Notes: generated by a model from the sequence alone, not told the origin. Counted from the stretch's first letter, positions 1-5,618 are shown. The stretch is DNA of 12,248 nucleotides from Deltaproteobacteria bacterium (GCA_005879255.1 VBKY01000372.1:1-12248), one strand, 5' to 3'. Translations and numbers: made by a program.

Positions 1-341
1 AAACACTTCAGCGAGTCACTACCCCGCCCGCCCCTGAACTTACGGACAGATCGTGATAGTAATGGAATCATGACCCGTTCTTTTTTGCCGGTGGCGGAAT
101 GGAGGTCTACGAACATGGCTGAATGGCTCGAAGTGCCGGCGCATCGAATCTACGTGATATGCGCGCGTGAATTACGAGATGACTTTGACTACATCGGCGA
201 GAATGGGAAGCCCGTGGAGCGCGCTGAAATTTCCTACCGTTTCGTCAGAAAGAAGGACGGGAAAGTTTTTAAGTGGGCCCGCTTCGCTCCGCAATATAAG
301 GGAGTTTATGTCTGCGCGGCGCTCGAAGAGATATGATTTCA
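1..341 (+). repeat. Left copy of a 341-bp dispersed direct repeat
   Basis: Bases 1-341 recur at 8602-8942 in the same orientation with three differences, all C/T transitions (75/8676, 153/8754, 311/8912), about 99% identity. The match stops abruptly at 341/342 (A here, G at 8943). The left end cannot be judged because the window begins inside the repeat. The unit carries a 73-codon ORF with its SD. The right end is GATTTCA (335-341), which in the second copy is the inverse of TGAAATC at 8594-8600. This suggests a small element or cassette rather than a conventional gene duplication. Confidence 0.9.
115..336 (+). CDS. Repeat-encoded hypothetical protein, 73 aa (copy 1)
   Basis: I do not recognise this family. 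The start at 115 is chosen over an in-frame ATG at 70 because GGAGG at 101-105 lies 9 nt upstream of it, while nothing comparable precedes 70. The product begins MAEWLEVPAHRIYV, is soluble-looking and mixed in charge, and has aromatic-rich segments (SYRF, KWARFAPQYKGVY) that would suit a small beta-rich fold. No membrane segment or metal motif is visible. The right copy at 8716-8937 differs by one synonymous change and Val66Ala, so the reading frame is preserved in both copies and may be under selection. It ends 64 bp before the DUF932-like ORF, which appears unrelated. Confidence 0.6.
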   Translation: MAEWLEVPAHRIYVICARELRDDFDYIGENGKPVERAEISYRFVRKKDGKVFKWARFAPQYKGVYVCAALEEI

Positions 342-400
342 AGGAATTGGGCGACCAACGGTCATATGGGAGCGGTCGAACCTTTTGTTTTTAGGAAACC

Positions 401-781
401 GTGCACGAATACTTGATCGTCTCCCATGAGAAAAGTTTCCGGCATGCGCACATTCACCTGACCGCGCATGAGCTTACTCGCCGAATGGCAGAAGCGGTAA
501 GTGAAGGATTTCGAGTTGCAAGTTCCGTCCTGGAAGTTTTTTTGAAAGCCCGTGAAGAGCCGATCGAAAATCCACTGGAGACGATCCGCAAAATCGCCGA
601 AGCGAGGCAGTTCTCGCAGAAACTGACTGATCAGGTTGTATCGAGCTACCTTGTTGAGCCCGAAGCGAGCCGGTTCGGACTGATCAATGCGTTCACTAAC
701 GCCGCGCAGAAGCTCGGACCGCTTCAGCGAATCGAGATTGAACGGGTTGTGGGAACGTTGCTGGAAGCTCCGTTACAATAG
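401..781 (+). CDS. C-terminal portion of a DUF932-like (phage/plasmid-type) protein, 126 aa
   Basis: The ORF starts at GTG 401 after AGGA at 393-396; an in-frame stop at 392-394 prevents further 5' extension. Residues 60-126 resemble, from memory, the C-terminus of DUF932 proteins: a helical segment, then FGLINAFTNAAQ (92-103) and a final helix of the type RIEIERVVGTLLEAP. Full DUF932 proteins are about 300 residues or more, so this looks 5'-truncated, with the left boundary near the end of the 341-bp repeat. The last 20 codons and the following terminator recur as degenerate copies at 5263-5377 and 8123-8228, so the genome probably holds many paralogues. Family assignment is tentative; the ORF itself is well supported by codon pattern and terminator. 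Confidence 0.55.
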   Translation: MHEYLIVSHEKSFRHAHIHLTAHELTRRMAEAVSEGFRVASSVLEVFLKAREEPIENPLETIRKIAEARQFSQKLTDQVVSSYLVEPEASRFGLINAFTNAAQKLGPLQRIEIERVVGTLLEAPLQ

Positions 782-796
782 TTCTTTATGGTGATC

Positions 797-827
797 AGCC
801 AAGCAAAAAAGCTTGGCTTTTTTTCTT
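797..827 (+). terminator. Intrinsic terminator of the DUF932-like gene
   Basis: A perfect 8-bp stem AGCCAAGC/GCTTGGCT with an A6 loop is followed by a T-rich run (TTTTTTCTTTG). It lies 16 nt after the stop codon. Related hairpins follow the two degenerate tail copies. Confidence 0.9.
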
Positions 828-908
828 TGTTAAAATTTCGGTCCGGTTACCCAACACGATTTTATTAACGCGGCGTTCAATTGCATCCTGAAGTCAAATA
901 GGACCTTC

Positions 909-936
909 TTGACAGCCCTTTCCTATGTGATATTCG
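909..936 (+). promoter_or_regulatory. Candidate sigma-70 promoter for the leader and GYD gene
   Basis: A perfect -35 box TTGACA (909-914), a 16-bp spacer and TATTCG (931-936) as -10, with a TG dinucleotide at 928-929 giving an extended -10. Transcription would start near 943. It sits in the 335-bp gap between the DUF932-like and GYD genes. Confidence 0.5.
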
Positions 937-942
937 TGCCCA

Positions 943-1094
943 CGTAACAAGCCTCCCCCATCATTGAGAAGGCTTCTGGTGTGATCTGAGGCCGAACGAA
1001 GGAACGCAAACCGTTCCTCGGAGGGGGAAATGACGAGAAGAGTTTAAGGCCAGCCGCTCTGCGATGCCATTCGCAGGGTGTGCTGGCTTTTTTT
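943..1094 (+). promoter_or_regulatory. Structured leader RNA ending in a terminator upstream of the GYD gene (possible attenuator or small RNA)
   Basis: Between the candidate promoter and the GYD start lies about 150 nt that appears able to fold heavily. TCCCCC near 955-960 can pair with GGGGGA near 1023-1028 and encloses two local stems, one around AGAAGGCTTCT and one AGGAACG/CGTTCCT. A terminator hairpin closes the unit just before the SD. This is the layout of a transcription-attenuating leader, but an independent small RNA followed by a gene would look the same. I could not match it to a known riboswitch class. Confidence 0.4.
1049..1094 (+). terminator. Intrinsic terminator directly upstream of the GYD gene SD
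   Basis: Outer stem GCCAGC (1049-1054) with GCTGGC (1082-1087), inner stem CTGCGA/TCGCAG, then T7 at 1088-1094. The SD of the next gene starts only 10 nt later, so readthrough here would control that gene. Confidence 0.85.
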
Positions 1095-1116
1095 GTAGCC
1101 CGAAAGGAGGTTTTGT

Positions 1117-1440
1117 ATGCCTAAATATCTTATGCAGGCTTCCTTTACACAGGAAGGTATAAAAGGCCTTGCACAGGAAGGTGGATCTAAACGGCGGCAG
1201 GCAGTGGAGAAGTTTTTTGGGTCGGCCGGCGGAAAATTAGAGGCTTTGTATTTTGCCTTCGGCTATACCGACGTGTTTGCGATTGCGGATCTCCCTGACA
1301 ATGTGAGCGCTGCTGCGCTTTCTCTTGCCGCCAATGCTGCAGGCGCGGTTCAAGTCAAGGCCACAGTGTTGATCACTCCTGAAGAGATGGACCAAGCGGC
1401 ACAAAAAAGCCTTGGGCTACGACCACCGACAGGCGCATGA
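1117..1440 (+). CDS. GYD domain-containing protein, 107 aa
   Basis: Length and sequence fit the GYD family (PF08734), small alpha/beta-barrel-like proteins of unknown biochemical role. The N-terminus MPKYLMQASFTQEGIKGL is the family's opening strand and helix. The stretch FAFGYTDVFAIADLPDN (about 47-63) carries the region for which the family is named, with G-Y-T-D here in place of the usual G-x-Y-D pattern. The C-terminus has the typical KATVLITPEEMDQA helix. The start is fixed by AAGGAGG (1104-1110) 6 nt before ATG. A structured leader and terminator lie immediately upstream, so expression may be set by attenuation. The next gene starts 81 bp downstream on the same strand. Confidence 0.88.
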   Translation: MPKYLMQASFTQEGIKGLAQEGGSKRRQAVEKFFGSAGGKLEALYFAFGYTDVFAIADLPDNVSAAALSLAANAAGAVQVKATVLITPEEMDQAAQKSLGLRPPTGA

Positions 1441-1521
1441 AGCACGGAGGTGAGAAGGATTAAAAGATCCTAAATTCTGGCGCCAGTGCTAGCGTAAAAT
1501 AATTATTCAGGAGGAGCCAAT

Positions 1522-1995
1522 ATGTTTGTTGAAAACTATCGTTTGGAGAATGCCGAATCGATCATGGCCGGAGGAGAAACCACACCGATCCCATATCCAA
1601 AAATTTCCGACGAGGATTGGCGCGTATGGAATTTTTTCTTACCCGTTCGGGCAGAGAGTTTTGACACGAAGCTCGCCCTCAACCTGAAGGCGCATCATCT
1701 GTACCGATTGCACGGCATACCGGAGCAGGTTGCGACTGAAATCCAGCGGGGAACCAAATATTTCGACAGATTTGAAGTTTGGCGTAAGCGTGAGGACAAA
1801 GATCCCATCGCAGTGGGCTATCAGGGAAACAACCGTTATCTGATTGCGCGGTGGGGTATGGAACAGCTAGTTCCGTTTGAGACCATTAAAGAAAGCATGC
1901 CTTTAGTCCTCGCCTGGAAGTACGGAATTGACGCTTTAGGTGCGCTTGCCGGTTTGGCCGGCCTCAGTATTCTGGCGTGGAACCTTCTCGCGTGA
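1522..1995 (+). CDS. Hypothetical protein with C-terminal membrane helix, 157 aa
   Basis: Unrecognised family. Residues 1-130 are soluble-looking, with an early Pro-rich patch (TPIPYPKISDEDW, 21-33) and an aromatic, charged core. Residues 134-156 (GIDALGALAGLAGLSILAWNLL) form one hydrophobic, Gly/Ala-rich helix, ending one residue before the C-terminus. This is the layout of a tail-anchored inner-membrane protein with its bulk in the cytoplasm; no signal peptide is seen. The start has AGGAGG about 7 nt upstream. The 81-bp gap from the GYD gene contains a short stem AGGAT/ATCCT and a CTGGCGCCAG palindrome but no T-run terminator, so co-transcription with the GYD gene is possible. Confidence 0.8.
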   Translation: MFVENYRLENAESIMAGGETTPIPYPKISDEDWRVWNFFLPVRAESFDTKLALNLKAHHLYRLHGIPEQVATEIQRGTKYFDRFEVWRKREDKDPIAVGYQGNNRYLIARWGMEQLVPFETIKESMPLVLAWKYGIDALGALAGLAGLSILAWNLLA

Positions 1996-2099
1996 TCATC
2001 AGATTGGGCGAATAACTCCCGACCGCACACACGGTTCTGTGTGGGGAGAATCCAAACTCTCGATGCAGGGTTTGCCACATATCGCATTTAAGGAGGCAC

Positions 2100-2498
2100 A
2101 TGAAAACAGTGGAGACGGTGAAACCTATCGGTGGGACTTTCGCCGGCTGCTGCCGCTTCGAGGCGTTCTCTTTCGGTTCGATCCGCATCGACGGCGTCAC
2201 TTACGAGCACGACGTGCTCATCGATCGCGGGCAGGTCCGCAAGCGTAAGAAGAAGCCCTCCAAGAAATTCCGGGAGGCTTTCGGCCACACGCCGCTTTCG
2301 CCGGAGGAAAAGATCCCGTGGAAATGCAGACGGCTAGTCATCGGCACCGGAACGGGCGCTTTGCCGGTCATGGACGAAGTGAAAAAGGAAGCCAAGCGCC
2401 GCCATGTCCAGTTGCTCATGCTGCCGACAGCCAAGGCGATTGAGGAGCTGCGCGCGAACCCGGAGGACACAAACGCCATCCTGCACGTGACCTGCTGA
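2100..2498 (+). CDS. Mth938-like domain (DUF498/PF04430) protein, 132 aa
   Basis: The sequence fits the Mth938/DUF498 family, the fold shared with human AAMDC and NDUFAF3. The segment FSFGSIRIDGVTYEHDVLID (23-42) is the opening beta region. IPWKCRRLVIGTGTGALPV (72-90) carries the hallmark V-x-GTG-x-G motif, and LLMLPTAKAIEELR (105-118) is the conserved strand, T-x-x-A and helix. A basic stretch RKRKKKPSKK (47-56) occupies a variable loop. The biochemical role of the bacterial members is unknown. AAGGAGG lies just before ATG 2100, fixing the start. The gene is more GC-rich at third positions than its neighbours. It ends with a natural-looking ...HVTC; I do not read its TGA as recoded. Confidence 0.85.
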   Translation: MKTVETVKPIGGTFAGCCRFEAFSFGSIRIDGVTYEHDVLIDRGQVRKRKKKPSKKFREAFGHTPLSPEEKIPWKCRRLVIGTGTGALPVMDEVKKEAKRRHVQLLMLPTAKAIEELRANPEDTNAILHVTC

Positions 2499-2515
2499 GC
2501 GACTGTCCGGACGCA

Positions 2516-2532
2516 TGCTTTGAGTCAAAGCA
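2516..2532. promoter_or_regulatory. 17-bp perfect palindrome upstream of the DUF5676 gene
   Basis: TGCTTTGA-G-TCAAAGCA is a perfect 8-1-8 dyad, 38 bp before the DUF5676 start and 17 bp after the Mth938-like stop. There is no T-run, so it is not an intrinsic terminator. Length and symmetry suit an operator for a dimeric repressor or activator; no regulator gene is recognised nearby. Confidence 0.45.
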
Positions 2533-2570
2533 CCCAGTTATGACGGCTTCGGGCTAAGAGGAGGTCTTAG

Positions 2571-2837
2571 ATGCTCGAATTAAGCCAAAGCGCCTTGGCC
2601 AATTCAATGGCCATATTAACCGCGGCCTTCTATCTACTCTTTTATTTGATCAACTTGAGTGCACCTGGATTGTTCAGGTTTCTGTTTAACGCCCAGTTCC
2701 TGGGTGCTGACGTGGCCTCTTTGCTTCCGAAAGAATTTGCCGCGGGGAATTTTATCGTTGCCTTGGTTTTGATGGTTATCACCGCTTGGATTTTTGGTTA
2801 TGTGTGGGCCTGGCTGTATAATCGCTTAGCAAAGTAG
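2571..2837 (+). CDS. DUF5676-like small membrane protein, 88 aa
   Basis: Two clear membrane helices, about residues 10-31 (ANSMAILTAAFYLLFYLINLS) and 60-83 (NFIVALVLMVITAWIFGYVWAWLY), are joined by a loop with a FGADVAS-like turn. The closing motif GYVWAWLYN (76-84) followed by a short basic tail matches my memory of the DUF5676 family, small inner-membrane proteins of unknown function often found near metal or redox genes. An AGGAGG SD lies about 8 nt before ATG. A 17-bp palindrome 38 bp upstream could be its operator. The 145-bp gap to the DsrE gene has no obvious terminator. Confidence 0.75.
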   Translation: MLELSQSALANSMAILTAAFYLLFYLINLSAPGLFRFLFNAQFLGADVASLLPKEFAAGNFIVALVLMVITAWIFGYVWAWLYNRLAK

Positions 2838-2982
2838 GAGAATTCTAGATCTGTATTTTTTGTTTTCAGTCGTCCTGAAGCTCTCGCCAAGGACAGCGCG
2901 CGGTCGTTTCTATCAGAGGCGGCTTGTTGTCAGTTAGGCCACGGAAGCCGCGAATGAACGAAAAAAGAAGGGAGGTGTTACC

Positions 2983-3345
2983 ATGGCACGTTTGCTTATC
3001 ATCAGTACGCATGGTTCGGAGGACCCCACCCGTGCGGGCCTAGCATTCTTCATGGCCAAGGGCGCGGTAGAAGCCGGGCACAAGCCGGAGATTTTGCTGG
3101 CCGGAGACGCCTCGGTGCTGGCGCGTAAGGTGGTGGCAGATTCCGTCCTGCCACTCGGGATTCCTCCGCTCAAAGAGCTTGTCCAGTTCGCGTTGGACAA
3201 CAACGTTCCGGTGTATACGTGAGGGGCCTGCGGCCGCGCCCGTGGGGTGTCGGACGAGGACCTGAAATGGCTCTCCTCGAAGTGGACCACACCTAAGGAA
3301 GTCGCGCAACTCTGCGTTGATGTAGACCGTGTCATCACGCTGTGA
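2983..3345 (+). CDS. DsrE-family protein with in-frame TGA, probable selenoprotein, 120 aa
   Basis: Reading 2983-3219 gives 79 residues of a typical DsrE/F-like protein: LLIISTHGSEDPTRAGLAFF (4-23) and the PPLKEL segment (61-66), leading to NNVPVYT. TGA at 3220-3222 follows, and the same frame continues for 40 codons (GACGRARGVSDEDLKW...) to a second TGA at 3343-3345. Family members, as I recall them, carry V-C-x-x-C-A-K-A-R-G at this point, so the TGA replaces the first Cys and gives U80-G-A-C83, a redox-type UxxC. Full length, 120 aa, is the normal family size, while 79 aa would lose the active site. A hairpin of SECIS geometry begins 11 nt after the TGA. GGAGGT (2971-2976) fixes the start. 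A nonsense mutation is the alternative, but the downstream codons look conserved. The likely role is sulfur or selenium transfer, or thiol redox, in the cytoplasm. Confidence 0.8.
3234..3253 (+). promoter_or_regulatory. Candidate bacterial SECIS hairpin after the DsrE TGA
   Basis: CCGCGCCC (3234-3241) pairs with GGGTGTCGG (3245-3253) as 8 base pairs, including one G-U pair, with a single bulged U at 3250 and apical loop GUG (3242-3244). The loop begins 20 nt after the last base of TGA (19 nt between), inside the 16-37 nt range accepted for bacterial SECIS elements. A G opens the loop and a bulged U is present; in E. coli fdhF the bulge is on the 5' side, here it is on the 3' side. The hairpin lies wholly within codons for the conserved CGRARGV stretch. 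Confidence 0.55.
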
Positions 3346-3447
3346 TCGGTAAGATCGATTCAGTGCAAAAGCGAGGCGTGCTGAGGCGCAGCCTAGCGGC
3401 CGCCGGCTCCGGTCCGCGGGTGATTGGAAATTAATGGAGGAGCTATT

Positions 3448-3795
3448 ATGGCCGTCAAGATCCTGATTCAAAGAAAAATTAGGCCGGGCAGAGAAAAAGA
3501 ACTTAACGAGGCTGTGCGGGAGCTTCGGTCCAAAGCTATCCATGCCCAAGGGTATATTTCCGGAGAGACGTTGTGCTCCATTGAAGATCCTTCTATCCAT
3601 CTGGTGATGAGTGCCTGGAGAAGTCTTGAAGATTGGAATCGTTGGGCAGATTCCGCCGAGCGGAAAGCATTTCAGCAAAAGGTAGATGCCATGCTGGAAG
3701 ACCCAACGAGAGTTACTCCGTATCAGTACGAATCCATTTCTCCTAACGTGGATGAAATATTCACCGGCCTTGACTTTAGCGTCCAGGATGAATAG
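3448..3795 (+). CDS. Antibiotic biosynthesis monooxygenase (ABM, PF03992)-like protein, 115 aa
   Basis: The start is ATG 3448, with GGAGG at 3435-3440 about 8 nt upstream; the in-frame ATG at 3424 lacks an SD. The sequence shows the ferredoxin-like ABM fold: strand VKILIQRKIRPGREKEL (3-19), helix ending AIHAQGYISGETL (30-42), strand HLVMSAWRSLEDWNRW (51-66) and helix ERKAFQQKVDAML (71-83). GYISGE and the W-x-S-x-x-D-W pattern are family signatures. Such proteins range from quinol monooxygenases to heme-degrading enzymes, and substrate cannot be told from sequence. The gene lies 102 bp after the DsrE gene and ends 35 bp from the convergent ACT gene. Confidence 0.85.
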   Translation: MAVKILIQRKIRPGREKELNEAVRELRSKAIHAQGYISGETLCSIEDPSIHLVMSAWRSLEDWNRWADSAERKAFQQKVDAMLEDPTRVTPYQYESISPNVDEIFTGLDFSVQDE

Positions 3796-3814
3796 CGGGT
3801 CCGTACCGCGCACG

Positions 3815-3838
3815 ATAAAAGAGGTTTCATCACCTCTT
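3815..3838 (-). terminator. Hairpin terminator between convergent genes, overlapping the ACT stop codon
   Basis: AAGAGGT (3819-3825) pairs with ACCTCTT (3832-3838) around a 6-nt loop. On the minus strand the stem runs into TTTTATC, a short U tract, so it would end the ACT transcript. The ACT stop codon (3830-3832) lies at the loop/stem junction. It may also slow transcription arriving from the ABM gene, although no T-run follows on the plus strand. Confidence 0.55.
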
Positions 3839-4267
3839 CTTAGCGGCCGCAGCCTTTCGGATTATCGCAGCGCACTTTGTGGAGTCTGCGTCAGACTCAA
3901 ACCCAAAAACCGCTGAGTATTTCCTTCCCACAACCTGGGCCACAACAAAATCGATGTTGATTCCTGCATCAGCGATTGCCTGCGCGGTCGCATAGCCAAG
4001 GCCCGCACGGTTATCGCCCTCGACCAGCAGAGCCGGGATGGCTGACGCGCTGAATCCCGCTTCCTCGGCTGCAGTAACGGACTTCTTCCCCGTAACCGGA
4101 AAAAGCTCAATTGCGGCTTTGGATTCTTGTCCCGGAAAACGATAGGCCATCACCACGTGGATGTCTGTGCCGGTGTTGGCAAGCGGCGCTAGAGCGTTGG
4201 CAAGAACTCCGGCTTTATTTTCAACCTCTTTTCGCCAAAGCACAATTTTTTTCACGGTCACTGCCAT
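3830..4267 (-). CDS. Tandem ACT-domain protein, 145 aa
   Basis: The start is set at the ATG complementary to 4265-4267, preceded on the minus strand by GAGGGAGGG about 7-9 nt upstream; the open frame continues 36 codons further without an SD. Two ACT-like repeats are visible. The first covers about 5-60, with W-R-K-E-V-E-NKAGVLANALAPLANTGTDIHVV. The second covers about 78-135, with EGDNRAGLGYATAQAIADAGINIDFVVAQVVG. N-K-A-G-V and N-R-A-G-L are the ligand-site-type turns between strand and helix. No catalytic domain is attached, so it is probably a stand-alone small-molecule (often amino-acid) sensor. A short Ala/Lys tail closes it. It is transcribed opposite to its neighbours and diverges from the membrane protein at 4436. 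Confidence 0.87.
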   Translation of the reverse strand: MAVTVKKIVLWRKEVENKAGVLANALAPLANTGTDIHVVMAYRFPGQESKAAIELFPVTGKKSVTAAEEAGFSASAIPALLVEGDNRAGLGYATAQAIADAGINIDFVVAQVVGRKYSAVFGFESDADSTKCAAIIRKAAAAKKR

Positions 4268-4435
4268 AGTGAGTCCCTCCCTCTTGTCGCAAGAATTCCT
4301 TCCCGCTTGTTGTACCGGGAGTGTATTGCGGACCGAGCACACCTGCAAGTTCCAGCACGGAGTTGCCGCGTTCAATAGGCTTTATTAGACAGGTGCGTAA
4401 ATAGCGTGGTTCAATCTATGCGCGAGGTGATCCTT

Positions 4436-4687
4436 ATGAGCCACAAATCATTCTGCCTGGTAGCCGGAATCATCTTCATGATTATCGCGTTACTTCATCT
4501 GCTGAGAGTCATCTACGACTGGGGCGCTGTCATTGGCGGCTGGCCAGTTCCGAAATGGATAAGCTGGCTAGCGTTGGTTATAGTCGGCTACCTTGGTTAT
4601 GAGGGATTGAGACTGAGTATCAGGTCGAATAAGGCGCGTTGGTTTGAGAACCCTATCCTGCGAGGTCTGCGATCCAATAATACTTAG
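4436..4687 (+). CDS. Hypothetical two-helix membrane protein, 83 aa
   Basis: The ATG at 4436 is preferred over 4406 because GAGGTGA (4424-4430) lies 5 nt upstream. Helix 1 is about residues 6-27 (FCLVAGIIFMIIALLHLLRVIY). A short loop GAVIGGWPVPK leads to helix 2, about 41-60 (WISWLALVIVGYLGYEGLRL), and a basic C-terminal tail. By the positive-inside rule the tail is cytoplasmic. I recognise a general type of short conserved membrane protein but cannot name a family. It diverges from the ACT gene; the 168-bp gap between them would hold both promoters. Confidence 0.75.
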   Translation: MSHKSFCLVAGIIFMIIALLHLLRVIYDWGAVIGGWPVPKWISWLALVIVGYLGYEGLRLSIRSNKARWFENPILRGLRSNNT

Positions 4688-4723
4688 GCTGCGTTGTCGG
4701 TTTTCGTGGCACGCAAGCAGCCT
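4686..4723 (+). other. Stem-loop directly after the membrane protein gene
   Basis: AGGCTGC (4686-4692, overlapping the stop) pairs with GCAGCCT (4717-4723), with a short extension TTG/CAA. It lacks a T-run, so it may protect the mRNA 3' end or act as a weak or factor-assisted terminator. The downstream gap 4724-4887 shows no clear gene. Confidence 0.3.
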
Positions 4724-4887
4724 GTCTAACGACGCTCTGAACATATAGCTGCTGTTAGATCTCTGATTCGGTTGATTTCTCCCTCTAACAAATCCTGTCA
4801 GTGAAGGGTCAGTTGAAACATCGTTGCGGAAACTAACATCTTACTAGCCCTTGATTTCTCCACCGGCTTTGAATATTTACTTGTCGC

Positions 4888-5226
4888 ATGAGTATATCCG
4901 ACCTAACCATCAACCAACTCAAACGGGCTGTGGCAATCAAAGAACAAATTGAGCGTTTGAACAAAGAGCTGCGCGTCGTCCTCGGCGCGCCGGTTAAATC
5001 CCGAGCTGCGTCAAAGAAAAACCGCACCCTGAGTGCTGTGGCTAGAAGGAAAATCGGCGCTGCTCAAAAAGCAAGATGGGCCAACTTGCGACGGGCTAAA
5101 CCAGCGACGCGTTCAGTCAAACGCGCTGCTAAGGCCAAGAAGAAGAGAGTTAGTGCGGCAACCAAGGCGAAGTTGTCCGCTAAATTGAAGGCTTACTGGG
5201 CTACAAAGAAAGCCGACAAGAAGTAA
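4888..5226 (+). CDS. Basic repeat protein, histone H1-like composition, 112 aa
   Basis: Residues 5-33 form a short amphipathic, coiled-coil-like helix (LTINQLKRAVAIKEQIERLN). The remainder is extremely Lys/Arg/Ala-rich and contains two versions of one motif: LSAVARRKIGAAQKARWANL (48-67) and VSAATKAKLSAKLKAYWATK (88-107). Each is an S-A-x-x-[KR] helix start, basic helix and a W two residues after a K-A pair. Such repeats appear in small bacterial nucleic-acid-binding proteins, so binding DNA or RNA is a reasonable inference. No SD precedes the ATG, and the start rests only on the open frame and the neat domain layout. A remnant DUF932 tail with terminator follows within 40-150 bp and may serve as its terminator. 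Confidence 0.7.
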   Translation: MSISDLTINQLKRAVAIKEQIERLNKELRVVLGAPVKSRAASKKNRTLSAVARRKIGAAQKARWANLRRAKPATRSVKRAAKAKKKRVSAATKAKLSAKLKAYWATKKADKK

Positions 5227-5262
5227 TCCTGGAATTTCTGGTTCAGCTAAGTCGCTGAGTCC

Positions 5263-5328
5263 CGGCCGCTCCAGCGGATCGAGATGGAACGGTTTGCCGG
5301 GACGTTGCTGGAAGCTCCTTTGCAATAA
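5263..5328 (+). pseudogene. Remnant of the DUF932-like gene 3' end (copy B)
   Basis: Codons 5266-5325 read PLQRIEMERFAGTLLEAPLQ and then stop, matching the last 20 residues of the ORF at 401-781 (PLQRIEIERVVGTLLEAPLQ). Nothing upstream matches, so only the terminal part survives. The following terminator is also shared. The fragment lies 37 bp after the basic repeat protein gene. Confidence 0.75.
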
Positions 5329-5350
5329 ATTTTTGTTCTTTTCTCACTTC

Positions 5351-5377
5351 AGGCAAGCAAAAACGCTTGCCTTTTTT
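5351..5377 (+). terminator. Intrinsic terminator after remnant copy B
   Basis: Perfect 8-bp stem AGGCAAGC/GCTTGCCT with a six-base loop and T6. It is equivalent in position and sequence type to the terminator at 797-827 and would end transcripts from the basic repeat protein gene. Confidence 0.88.
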
Positions 5378-5548
5378 CTTTTCGCTCACGACCGGGATTT
5401 AATTTCATCAGTAAAATGGGACGGAACTGAAGCGTCATTGCACCTAAGCCGAGACTTAAATATGATCCTCAATCGCCGATGAAGTTCTTGCGATTCAAGG
5501 AACACCTGAACGAACGGGTCGGCCACGCACCACCAACAAACGCTCGAT

Positions 5549-5578
5549 TTGCTTTATCGAAGACAAGACTGATAGGAT
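5549..5578 (+). promoter_or_regulatory. Weak candidate promoter before the 5678 gene leader
   Basis: TTGCTT (5549-5554), an 18-bp spacer and TAGGAT (5573-5578) roughly fit a sigma-70 promoter. It would start a leader of about 75 nt ending in the terminator at 5619-5657. Apart from this, nothing is seen in the gap between 5378 and 5618. Confidence 0.28.
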
Positions 5579-5618
5579 AAAAACGTTCTTTAGGGCTTAT
5601 AGATTCTACTTACTTTGC

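Noticed and set aside
898..909. 12-mer ATAGGACCTTCT shared with 6183-6194, both upstream of leader regions
   Set aside because: Several 12-mer matches are expected by chance in a window of this size, and flanking bases do not match.
985..1012. GAAGGAACGCAAACCG, reminiscent of the glutamine (glnA) riboswitch 3' part
   Set aside because: The expected 5' partner CGTTCA next to a short internal loop is absent from the leader, and AGGAACG pairs locally with CGTTCCT instead.
2018..2050. CGGTTCTGTGTGGGG stretch resembling group II intron domain IV sequence
   Set aside because: Only a short similarity; no reverse transcriptase, domain V or intron ends nearby, and the CACACA/TGTGTG stem explains most of it.
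3040..3813. 257-codon open frame on the minus strand
   Set aside because: It is antisense to the DsrE and ABM genes, both of which have clear families, SDs and correct lengths; its own product has low-complexity, unfolded-looking sequence and no SD.
4385..4729. 9-bp inverted repeat TTAGACAGG/CCTGTCTAA flanking the two-helix membrane protein gene
   Set aside because: Short, without extension, target duplication or a second copy; the right arm is partly used by a local hairpin at 4686-4723.
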